Part shown: positions 1 to 6,002 of the stretch, in pieces
Numbering within the stretch: the first letter of the stretch is position 1
Layout of the letters: the number at the start of each line of letters is the position of its first letter
From: an uncultured Pyrinomonas sp.
Lineage (GTDB): Bacteria > Acidobacteriota > Blastocatellia > Pyrinomonadales > Pyrinomonadaceae
Length of the DNA: 6,482 nt
Assembly (NCBI GenBank): GCA_937135995.1
Contig: CAKZOF010000485.1
Span: forward strand, 1 to 6,482
Reading direction: 5' to 3'
Notes under the pieces: generated by a model
Told to the model about the DNA's origin: nothing
Database searches by the model: none
What the model saw: only the letters and a program-made list of their open reading frames with translations
Program-made: the position numbers and the translations under genes

Positions 1-861
1 GATGTCAGACGTTATCAAGCGAGCGTCTTTGTCGATACGCAGGGGACGACGACCACGCGTCTGACGGAAAGGCTCGCCGAGGCTGGCGTGCCGGTGTTGG
101 CGATCGTCGATCACCACGAGTTTCAGAACGTCGTCGAAGCCGAGTTCGTCGACATTCGGCAAGTCGGCGCGACGGCGACGATCTACACGGAGTATCTGGA
201 GCAGGGACTGCTTCCGCTCGATCGCAGCGACGAAAGCCACGTGCGTCTGGCAACGGCGCTCATGCACGGCATCAGAAGCGAGACGGGCGGTATGGTGCGT
301 GCTCGTCGCGAAGACTATCTGGCGGCCGCTTACCTATCGGATTTCGTCAACCAGACGACGCTGGCGGCGATCCTCTCGATCGAGCGCTCGCGCAAGGCAA
401 TGGACATCATCAAGACGGCGCTCGAAGCGCGCGTCGTGCGCGACAACTACAGCATCGCCGGCGTCGGCTACGTCCGGTACGAGGACCGCGACGCGATCCC
501 GCAGGCAGCGGACTTTTTGCTGACCGAAGAGAACGTGCACACGGCCATCGTCTACGGCATCGTCATCAAACCGGGCGAGCGCGAGATGGTCATCGGCAGC
601 CTGCGCACGCGCAAAGCGACGCTCAACCCGGACGCCTTCCTCAAAGAGGCGCTGGGCAGCAGCGAATCGGGGCGCTACTACGGCGGTGGTCGGCGGGAAG
701 CGGGCGGCTTCGAGATCCCTGTGGGTTTCTTGGCTGGCAATTACGAAGAGGAGTTCATGCGCTGGAAGTGGTATCTTTACGATCGGCAGATCAAGCGCAA
801 GTTCTGGACCAAGCTCGGCGTGCTCGAGGCCATCGAACAGCAGCCGGAAGAAGAAGTTTAA
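1..861 (+). CDS. DHH/DHHA1 family phosphoesterase (NrnA-like), 5' end outside window
   Basis: The frame is open from the first base to a TAA at 859, giving 286 visible codons. The start and the first metal-binding motif lie outside the window. Visible codons 9-14 (VFVDTQ) look like the second DHH-family motif, and codons 35-39 carry the diagnostic IVDHH. A GIRSETGG segment (codons 90-97) sits where the family's last metal-ligand motif is expected, with Glu where Asp is usual. The DHHA1 substrate-binding domain ends in GGGRREAGGF (codons 228-237), an Arg variant of the usual GGGH motif, and is followed by a charged tail of about 50 residues. Family members hydrolyse nanoRNA, pAp or cyclic and linear dinucleotides in the cytoplasm. 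The diadenylate cyclase-like gene downstream suggests c-di-AMP or pApA as substrate, which is inference. NrnA proteins are about 310-340 residues, so perhaps 40-50 are missing. Family assignment is secure; substrate is not. Confidence 0.93.
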   Translation, partial: DVRRYQASVFVDTQGTTTTRLTERLAEAGVPVLAIVDHHEFQNVVEAEFVDIRQVGATATIYTEYLEQGLLPLDRSDESHVRLATALMHGIRSETGGMVRARREDYLAAAYLSDFVNQTTLAAILSIERSRKAMDIIKTALEARVVRDNYSIAGVGYVRYEDRDAIPQAADFLLTEENVHTAIVYGIVIKPGEREMVIGSLRTRKATLNPDAFLKEALGSSESGRYYGGGRREAGGFEIPVGFLAGNYEEEFMRWKWYLYDRQIKRKFWTKLGVLEAIEQQPEEEV

Positions 862-977
862 TTGCGCCGCTCGAGAGAAAGAGCTTCGGTCGGCGAAAGA
901 TTTTGAGCTGAACGGAGCGCGAAGCCAGCGGCAGCGGTTCAATTCAATAGAGTAGTTGCAAGAGGATCGGACGAAGA

Positions 978-1553
978 ATGCTTTTCGATCGAATTTGCGA
1001 ACGCGCACGGTGGTGCAACAAAGAGGTCCTTCATCCGACGATCGAACTGGCGGTGGAGATCGCGCGCGAGGGGCGCGAGGGGCGTCGCATCGGCACGCTC
1101 TTTACGGTAGGCGATGCCGACAACGTGCTCGCCCATTCGCGCCCGCTCATCCTCGATCCGCTCGCCTGCCATCCGGACGAGGTCAAGCACATCACGGATC
1201 CCAACCTGCGCGGCACGGTCAAAGAGCTCGCGCAGCTCGATGGCGCCTTCGTCATTTCGGACGAAGGCATAGTCGTTTCGGCCTGCCGCTATTTGGACGC
1301 CACCGCTTCCGACGTCGACATCCCGCTCGGGTTGGGCAGCCGTCATTTCGCTGCTGCGTCGATTTCGAAGGTGACACAAGCGATCGCCATTGTCGTCTCG
1401 GAAAGCGCGATGGTGCGCGTCTTCGATGCCGGCTCGCTGATCGCCGAGATCATGCCCGAACTCTGGCTCTTGAGTCGCTACAACGTCCAGTTACGCGGTC
1501 CCTTCACAGAAGAGCACGTCAGCGATCTGGCCGTGCTTGTCAAAGAACCGTGA
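978..1553 (+). CDS. Diadenylate cyclase (DAC/DisA_N domain) protein, archaeal CdaZ/DacZ-like
   Basis: This 191-residue protein is a stand-alone DAC domain, the fold that condenses two ATP into c-di-AMP. The N-terminal part (residues 20-85) has the pattern EGREGRRIGTLFTVGD and a DP-rich linker. The catalytic DGA motif is at residues 88-90 (LDGAFVI). The second motif is GLGSRHFAAASIS, with Arg122-His123, followed by IVVSES. In classical DisA/CdaA the motif reads RHR; here the third position is Phe. As I recall, the archaeal CdaZ/DacZ group also has RHxAA here. There is no transmembrane segment and no DisA helix-hairpin-helix, so the protein should be soluble. The ATG at 978 follows AGAGGA at 961-966, a somewhat long spacing. 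A DHH phosphoesterase gene lies 116 bp upstream, supporting a synthesis/degradation pair. The C-terminal codons DLAVLVKEP plus stop lie in a 34-bp direct repeat. Domain is certain; activity is inferred. Confidence 0.9.
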   Translation: MLFDRICERARWCNKEVLHPTIELAVEIAREGREGRRIGTLFTVGDADNVLAHSRPLILDPLACHPDEVKHITDPNLRGTVKELAQLDGAFVISDEGIVVSACRYLDATASDVDIPLGLGSRHFAAASISKVTQAIAIVVSESAMVRVFDAGSLIAEIMPELWLLSRYNVQLRGPFTEEHVSDLAVLVKEP

Positions 1554-1557
1554 CCCC
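1524..1557 (+). repeat. 34-bp perfect direct repeat, copy 1
   Basis: This copy begins GATCTGGCCGTG and ends AACCGTGACCCC. It covers the last nine codons of the diadenylate cyclase gene, its TGA stop and four further bases. It is identical to 1596-1629. The bases on either side differ (C/T before, A/G after), so 34 bp is the full extent. Confidence 0.95.
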
Positions 1558-1595
1558 ACTCTTCTGCATCGATGATTTTGCCAGTGACAACATGT

Positions 1596-1629
1596 GATCT
1601 GGCCGTGCTTGTCAAAGAACCGTGACCCC
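1596..1629 (+). repeat. 34-bp perfect direct repeat, copy 2
   Basis: This is identical to 1524-1557 at an offset of 72 bp, leaving 38 bp of unrelated sequence between the copies. Because 72 is a multiple of three, it re-encodes DLAVLVKEP and a stop in the cyclase frame, downstream of the real stop. An in-frame ATG at 1572 begins a 17-codon run into it. It lies just upstream of the predicted purD promoter. Confidence 0.95.
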
Positions 1630-1645
1630 GGCTCGAAGAGCGCGC

Positions 1646-1675
1646 TTGTGAATCCTCTCCGGAGCTTCGTAGAAT
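1646..1675 (+). promoter_or_regulatory. Predicted sigma70-type promoter of purD
   Basis: A -35 box TTGTGA (1646-1651) and a -10 box TAGAAT (1670-1675) are separated by 18 bp. Transcription would begin near 1682, giving a leader of about 30 bases before the purD ATG. The -10 matches consensus at five of six positions and the -35 at four of six. This is pattern matching only. Confidence 0.5.
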
Positions 1676-1713
1676 ATGCCGCTACACCGTCCGTTTGAGG
1701 AGCGATTCGTTCG

Positions 1714-2991
1714 ATGAAGATACTCGTCGTCGGTTCCGGCGGGCGCGAGCATGCCATCCTGTGGGCGTTGCAGCGCACGTCGGCGCGGCCGCTCGAACTG
1801 CTTTGCGCGCCGGGCAACGCTGGCATCGCCGAGATCGCGCGCTGCGTGCCGATCGCCGCCACCGATGTGACCGCGCTCGCCAGTCTCGCCGAAGACGAGC
1901 GGGTGGATTTAACCGTTGTCGGTGGAGAAGCGCCGCTTGCGCGCGGCATCGTCGATGAATTCACCACGCGTGGTTTGCGGATCGTCGGCCCAGCGGCGAG
2001 CGCCGCGCGGTTGGAAGCGAGCAAGGTCTTCGCCAAAGAGTTCATGGCCCGGCACCGCGTCCCGACGGCGCGTTTTCGCGTCGCCGACTCAGCCGAAGAG
2101 GCCATCGCCATCTTGCGTCGCGGTGAGTTCGGCGGCCCCGAAGCCCCGGTGGTGATCAAAGCCGATGGCCTCGCGGCAGGCAAGGGCGTCGTCGTCGCGC
2201 GCGACCGGGCGGAGGCCGAGCGAGCCGTCCAAGAGCTGATGGTCCAGCGTCGGCTGGGCGCTGCCGCCGCGCGCGTCGTCATCGAGGAAGCGCTCGAGGG
2301 GCGCGAAGCTTCAGTGATCTTCTGGACCGATGGCCGCGCGGCGCGCTTGATGCCGCCGGCGCGCGATCACAAACGGGTCGGCGAAGGTGACACTGGCCCG
2401 AACACTGGCGGAATGGGTGCCGTCACTGGACCGGACGTGCTCGATCCGGCGACGCGCGAACGGGTCGTGCGCCAGACGGTGGAACCAACGCTCGAAGGGC
2501 TGCGTGCCGAAGGTTTGGAGTTTCGTGGCGTCCTCTACCTCGGCTTGGTGTTGACGCCGGAAGGGCCGCGCGTGCTCGAATACAACGTCAGACTGGGCGA
2601 TCCAGAAGCGCAGGCCATTCTCGTTCGTTTGCGCAGCGATCTAGTGGCGATCTTCGACGCGGTCGCCGCAGGACGTCTAGGCGAAACGGATGTTGAGTGG
2701 GCCGACGGCGCCTCGGCCTGCGTGGTGCTCGCGGCGCGCGGGTACCCAGAGCGCGTCGAGATGGGAGCGGTGATCCGCGGTTTGAAAGAGGCGGCCGAGG
2801 TTTCGGGCGTGGAGATCTTCCATGCCGGAACTGAAAGAGGCCCACAGGGCGAATGGCGCACGGCGGGTGGGCGCGTGCTTGGCGTGGCCTCGGCGGCGCC
2901 GACGCTCGATCAAGCTCTGGCGCGCTGTTATCGCGCGGCGGAGCGCATAAGCTGGGAGGGCCTGCACTACCGGCGAGACATTGGGCGTTGA
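1714..2991 (+). CDS. purD: Phosphoribosylamine--glycine ligase (GAR synthetase)
   Basis: PurD is a cytosolic ATP-grasp enzyme that joins 5-phosphoribosylamine and glycine with ATP to form GAR, an early step of purine synthesis. At 425 residues it is the usual family length. The N-terminal domain opens with KILVVGSGGREHA (2-14). The ATP-grasp domain includes VIKADGLAAGKGVVVA (around 147-162), LEGREASVI, the phosphate-binding loop DHKRVGEGDTGPNTGGMG starting at residue 218, and the metal-binding LEYNVRLGDPEAQ (288-300), where homologues usually read EFNxRFGDPE. The C-terminal domain keeps TAGGRVLGVAS and ends in YRRDIG. GAGGAG at 1697-1702 lies 11 bases before the ATG. No other purine gene is in the window, so it appears to be transcribed alone from the promoter at 1646. 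The stop is followed by a long region with no recognised gene. All domains appear intact. Confidence 0.98.
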   Translation: MKILVVGSGGREHAILWALQRTSARPLELLCAPGNAGIAEIARCVPIAATDVTALASLAEDERVDLTVVGGEAPLARGIVDEFTTRGLRIVGPAASAARLEASKVFAKEFMARHRVPTARFRVADSAEEAIAILRRGEFGGPEAPVVIKADGLAAGKGVVVARDRAEAERAVQELMVQRRLGAAAARVVIEEALEGREASVIFWTDGRAARLMPPARDHKRVGEGDTGPNTGGMGAVTGPDVLDPATRERVVRQTVEPTLEGLRAEGLEFRGVLYLGLVLTPEGPRVLEYNVRLGDPEAQAILVRLRSDLVAIFDAVAAGRLGETDVEWADGASACVVLAARGYPERVEMGAVIRGLKEAAEVSGVEIFHAGTERGPQGEWRTAGGRVLGVASAAPTLDQALARCYRAAERISWEGLHYRRDIGR

Positions 2992-3360
2992 CGCCAAGCC
3001 TCGAAGCAGCGATCCGCCTCATCGCGCAAGACCGCAGTCAAAGGTATGGGTACGAGCGACGCGCTAAGCGGACGGAAAACTTGTTGGCACTTTTTCGTCG
3101 CAATCAAAGGCGTTGTCATGAGCAACGCGTCCCCGCGCCGTTGTCCTGCTTTCGAATCGCACGGATTTCGCCTAGCTTTCGTGATCGAAATGTAATTTTT
3201 AGCCTCTCGGGCGAAGGCCGTTCTCTTGGAAGTTTCGTCGTCCTGCCCATTGAGTCGCCGTCCTCTAGCCTCTTCGGGCGCTTTGATCTCGCGTTGGAAG
3301 CTTTCGATTCAGTCGTCGGGTGCGTCTCCCGATTTCATCTAGGCTTCCCCGCGCGCTTCC

Positions 3361-3369
3361 TGATATACT
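3361..3369 (+). promoter_or_regulatory. Predicted extended -10 promoter of the pspA operon
   Basis: TGATATACT combines a TGn extension with the -10 box TATACT (3364-3369). No good -35 hexamer lies 16-18 bp upstream, which is tolerated by extended -10 promoters. It would give a leader of about 80 bases before pspA. No sigma54-type element, as drives psp in enterobacteria, was found. Confidence 0.45.
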
Positions 3370-3446
3370 TCGGTCGGGGGCGAGCGCGTTCACGCTTGAA
3401 ACCGCATTGGCGTCGGCATCGTACAAAAGCTTTGCCGGTCGCTTGC

Positions 3447-3452
3447 TGGAGG
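3447..3452 (+). promoter_or_regulatory. Ribosome binding site fixing the pspA start
   Basis: TGGAGG lies six bases before the ATG at 3459. It matters because the frame is open far upstream to 2853, so an automatic call could add about 200 spurious N-terminal residues. The PspA-typical N-terminus begins exactly at this ATG. Confidence 0.8.
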
Positions 3453-3458
3453 CCAAAA

Positions 3459-4214
3459 ATGGGACTTTGGAAGAGATTGAAACGTTCCGTGCGGGCGCTC
3501 TTCGGCGGATTGGTCGAAAAGGCGGAAGACCCCGAACTCATTCTGCAGCAGACGATCCGCGACATGCGCGACCGCGTGCCGGAACTGAACTCGTCGGTCG
3601 CGCAGGTGATCGCCACCGAGAAGCTGCTCGAACGCTCTAAACAGCGGCTCGAAGAGCAGATCGCCGACCTCGATTCCAAAATCAAAGCGGCGATCAAGAT
3701 GGGGCGCGACGACATCGCCACGGCCTACATCGGTCAACTTCAGCAAGCGCAGATGGATCTGCAGCGCACCTCGCAGCAACTCGAACACGCGCGGCAAGCA
3801 TCTCAGCAAGCGATCAAAGCGCGCGACAACTACATCCTGCAGATGCAGCGACGCACCGCCGAGGCGATGCAGCTCATCAACCAATCGAAACAGGCCAAGT
3901 TGCAGGAACAGCTCGCGCAAACGATGGAGGCTTTTCAGCTCGGCGACGATGCTTCGACCTTCAACGAGATGCGCGAGCGGATCGATCGTCGCGTTGCCGC
4001 CGCCGAGGCCAAGATGCAGCTCGGCGCCTCTTCCGTCGAATCGCAAATGCAGGAGATCGAGCGCGAGGCGATGGACATGCAGTTGCACGAGCGGCTGCTC
4101 GAATACAAACGGCAGATGGGTATGTTGCCGAGCGGTGCGAGCGGCGACCGCGGGGCGCTTCCGGCGGCCGACGCCGAAGATCGCAACGAGGATACGCAGA
4201 TAGCCAAGCGTTGA
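3459..4214 (+). CDS. pspA: PspA/IM30 family phage shock protein A
   Basis: PspA is a peripheral membrane protein of the ESCRT-III superfamily that assembles on stressed cytoplasmic membranes and limits proton leakage. The 251-residue product begins with an amphipathic, basic membrane-binding helix (MGLWKRLKRSVRALFGGLVEKAEDPELIL). This is followed by the conserved DPE-LxQxIxDMR stretch and nearly 200 residues of Gln- and Glu-rich coiled coil. A GDDASTFNEMRERI segment (roughly residues 163-176) precedes the last helices. The final 30 or so residues are a polar, probably disordered tail. Length is close to the usual 220-260. TGGAGG at 3447 fixes the start. The next gene starts 27 bases downstream, so the two are probably co-transcribed and cooperate. 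No PspF, PspB or PspC homologue is present here. Transcription probably comes from the extended -10 element at 3361. The choice between PspA and Vipp1/IM30 cannot be settled here, but the short tail favours PspA. Confidence 0.95.
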   Translation: MGLWKRLKRSVRALFGGLVEKAEDPELILQQTIRDMRDRVPELNSSVAQVIATEKLLERSKQRLEEQIADLDSKIKAAIKMGRDDIATAYIGQLQQAQMDLQRTSQQLEHARQASQQAIKARDNYILQMQRRTAEAMQLINQSKQAKLQEQLAQTMEAFQLGDDASTFNEMRERIDRRVAAAEAKMQLGASSVESQMQEIEREAMDMQLHERLLEYKRQMGMLPSGASGDRGALPAADAEDRNEDTQIAKR

Positions 4215-4241
4215 TCAGCGCTTCCGGCGTCCGACGCGAGT

Positions 4242-5078
4242 ATGATGGAGAGGACGAAGAACAACTTGGAGTACTTGAAAGAAGCGTTGCGCGAACCGGC
4301 TAATTTCTGGGGGTTGGCCGGGTTCGCTGTCGCCGCCGCCTACACGCAGTCGCTGATCCCGCTTATCTTCGCGCTCATCAGTGAGTTGCTCTACCTTTCC
4401 ACCGTTCCAGCCAGTTCCGTCTATCGCCGGTTGGTGGACCAGCGTCATCGGCGCGAGGCGCTGGAAGAACGCCGTCGCCAACGGCAACGGCTCATCGAAA
4501 GCTTCGACCCGCGCGAACGCGAGGCGGTGAACTACCTCGGCCACATCAAGGAGCAAATCTACAAGGATTACAAGCGGCTCACCGGCGCGCGCGAGATTCC
4601 GGCCAACCTGCGCAGTCTGGACCAGCGCTGGGAAGATTTCGTTGACCTGCTCGACGTCTATCGGCGGCGCAAAAGACATCTGCGATCGATCGACCGAAAA
4701 GCAATTCAAAATCAGTTGCGGCAAGCCGAACGCGCCGTCGAAGAGGCTACCGACGAGCGCGAACGGCGTATCCAGCAGGCCAACGTCGCTATCTTGAAGC
4801 GCCGGCTGGCCGCGTTCGACGAACTCGAACGGTCGGTTCGCTTGGTCGAAGGACAACTCCAGTCGATCGAAAACTTCTTCGGGTTGGTCAAAGATCAAGT
4901 CGTCGCGCTGCCGACGCCGGAGCGCGTTTCCATGATCGATTTCGAGCAGTTGAGCGACTCCATCGCGATGACCAAGCAGATGCTCGAAGAGACCTCGGAA
5001 GCCATTGGCGCGCTCGACGCCCAGAATCGCGAACTCGGCAACTACGATCTGCTTACGCCCGGCACCTCTTCACGTTAG
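4242..5078 (+). CDS. Unrecognised membrane-hairpin, coiled-coil protein; likely PspA partner
   Basis: I do not recognise a named family. The 278-residue product has a short polar N-terminus, then a hydrophobic stretch at residues 22-56 (from FWGLAGFAVAAAY through PLIFALISELLYL) that looks like two short membrane segments joined by a tight turn. From residue 60 on it is highly charged and helical, rich in Arg, Glu and Gln (for example HRREALEERRRQRQRLIE), suggesting a long cytoplasmic coiled coil of about 200 residues interrupted around 100-140. It ends in a short flexible tail. It starts 27 bp after pspA on the same strand, which suggests an operon and a membrane anchor or receptor role for PspA oligomers; this is inference. 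The start is a tandem ATGATG at 4242 without a strong upstream ribosome binding site, so translational coupling to pspA is plausible. The protein appears intact. Confidence 0.85.
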   Translation: MMERTKNNLEYLKEALREPANFWGLAGFAVAAAYTQSLIPLIFALISELLYLSTVPASSVYRRLVDQRHRREALEERRRQRQRLIESFDPREREAVNYLGHIKEQIYKDYKRLTGAREIPANLRSLDQRWEDFVDLLDVYRRRKRHLRSIDRKAIQNQLRQAERAVEEATDERERRIQQANVAILKRRLAAFDELERSVRLVEGQLQSIENFFGLVKDQVVALPTPERVSMIDFEQLSDSIAMTKQMLEETSEAIGALDAQNRELGNYDLLTPGTSSR

Positions 5079-5090
5079 AACGGTGGCACG

Positions 5091-5128
5091 AAAAACGCGC
5101 GAAGCGGATCGTTTCTCGCTTCACGCGT
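5091..5128 (-). terminator. Intrinsic terminator of hslO
   Basis: Read on the minus strand, ACGCGTGAAGCG and CGCTTCGCGCGT form a 12-bp stem with one mismatch around a 10-base loop, and the stem runs directly into TTTTT. On the plus strand the same hairpin is followed by CCCACTT, so it should terminate mainly leftward transcription. It lies 50 bases past the hslO stop, between convergent operons. Confidence 0.85.
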
Positions 5129-5177
5129 CCCACTTGAATCCCTTCCCGCGCTTATCTCGTGACTCCAAGACGCGCGC

Positions 5178-5927
5178 CTACTCGCCGCGTTTCGTTGCGG
5201 CTGCTTCTTCTTCGACGCGGCGAAGAACCCCCTCCAGTTCCGCCTCCTTCACGTGGTAGGTCGCATTGCAGAAATGGCAGGTCATCACCGCGCCGCGATC
5301 CTCTTCGAGCATGGCGCGGATCTCTTCCGCGTTCATCGCCGAGATCAGAGCGAGCGCGCGCGCGTGTGAACAGGTGCAAGCGAATTCCACCGCTCTTTCT
5401 TCCAGCACCTGGAACGGCACATCACCGAGCGCCGTTTGCAGCAGATCGATGGGGCGCGCTCCGTGGCGGATCATGGTCGTCGTGTGCGGCGTTCGCCCGA
5501 CGGAAGATTCGATGGCGCGCACGGTCTGTTCGTCCGCGCCGGGCATGATCTGAATCATGATGCCGCCAGCGGCTTCGATGAAGTGGTCGCCGTTCTCGCG
5601 CGCCCGCACGAGCACGCCCAGCATCACGGCGGATGGGATCTGCTCAGATTTGGCGAGATAATAAGCGAAATCTTCGGCGATCTCGCCAGAGACGAGCGGC
5701 ACGGAACCGCGATAAGGTTCGCGGTACAGACCGATGTCGAAACCGGATTCGTAGGTGACGAAGAACGTCCCTTCGCCGACGATGGCCCGCACATCAAACT
5801 TGCCTTGGGCGTTGAGCGGCGCATCGGCTTGCGGATTGCGCACATAACCGCGCGCTTGACCGCGCCCATCAACAATCACGAGCTTGATCGTGCCCTGCGC
5901 CGTCGTCATGCTCCCTTCAGAAGCCAT
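5178..5927 (-). CDS. hslO: Hsp33 family redox-regulated chaperone, lacking the usual N-terminus
   Basis: Hsp33 is a cytosolic holdase activated when its zinc-binding cysteines are oxidised. The 249-residue product shows RGYVRNP (26-32), the core signature LVSGEIAEDFAYYLAKSEQ (78-96), AAGGIMIQIMPGA, and the redox switch as CTC at 184-186 and CHFC at 217-220. All four zinc-binding cysteines are therefore present. Family members are usually about 290 residues. Here the first recognisable segment (TTAQGTIKLVIVDG, from residue 8) corresponds to about residue 70 of E. coli Hsp33, so roughly 65 N-terminal residues are absent. Only 75 bases separate this ATG from the upstream gene's stop, and none of the frames there encode the missing part. 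The start could be ATG 5927 (after AGAGGG) or ATG 5909 (after AAGGGAG). The gene is probably co-transcribed with the small gene upstream and ends at the terminator at 5128-5091. The deletion may impair the substrate-binding core. Confidence 0.9.
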   Translation of the reverse strand: MASEGSMTTAQGTIKLVIVDGRGQARGYVRNPQADAPLNAQGKFDVRAIVGEGTFFVTYESGFDIGLYREPYRGSVPLVSGEIAEDFAYYLAKSEQIPSAVMLGVLVRARENGDHFIEAAGGIMIQIMPGADEQTVRAIESSVGRTPHTTTMIRHGARPIDLLQTALGDVPFQVLEERAVEFACTCSHARALALISAMNAEEIRAMLEEDRGAVMTCHFCNATYHVKEAELEGVLRRVEEEAAATKRGE

Positions 5928-6002
5928 CGGCCCTCTTTCGGCGCCGGGACCTGGCGGCAGCGCTGGGCCGTGTTTGGGTCTTTTGGGTCGTGAAGGGATG
6001 AT

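Larger units (their letters stand above)
2992..3458. other. 467-bp region without a recognised gene between purD and pspA
   Basis: No known protein family or structured RNA is recognised here. Four things can be seen. First, the plus frame used by pspA stays open across the whole region, and a TTG at 2988 overlaps the purD stop as TTGA. Second, imperfect repeats are spaced exactly 66 bp apart: CGCAGTCAAAGG/CGCAATCAAAGG at 3033 and 3099, GAGCGACGCG/GAGCAACGCG at 3054 and 3120, and TAGCCTCTCGGGCG/TAGCCTCTTCGGGCG at 3200 and 3266. Third, a short hairpin pairs GTCGGG (3315-3320) with CCCGAT (3328-3333) and is followed by a few T residues, possibly a weak terminator of upstream transcription. Fourth, an extended -10 element lies at 3361. 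The plus strand here is visibly more T-rich than the genes on either side. The last 80-90 bases are probably the pspA 5' leader. Confidence 0.6.

Noticed and set aside
866..910. Possible hairpin (CGCCG...CGGCG) after the DHH gene acting as a terminator
   Set aside because: The pairing has large internal loops and only a broken T-run after it; the two genes more likely share a transcript.
334..1008. Long minus-strand open frame opposite the DHH gene (and similar ones at 1491-2282, 3390-4088 and 4215-4898)
   Set aside because: These are shadows of strongly coding plus-strand genes in GC-rich DNA; their translations are low-complexity and Arg-, Ser-, Leu- or Ala-rich with no recognisable domain.
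1524..1629. CRISPR-like spacing (34-bp repeat, 38-bp spacer)
   Set aside because: There are only two copies, the first is coding sequence for the end of a protein, and the repeat lacks the usual partial palindrome.
3085..3110. Sigma54-like promoter (TGGCAC followed by CGTCGC) upstream of pspA
   Set aside because: The GG and GC elements are 12 bases apart instead of 10 and the TTGC half is missing; it also lies about 370 bp from the pspA start.
2853..3458. N-terminal extension of PspA from the long open frame
   Set aside because: It would overlap purD out of frame; a strong ribosome binding site and the conserved PspA N-terminus both place the start at 3459.
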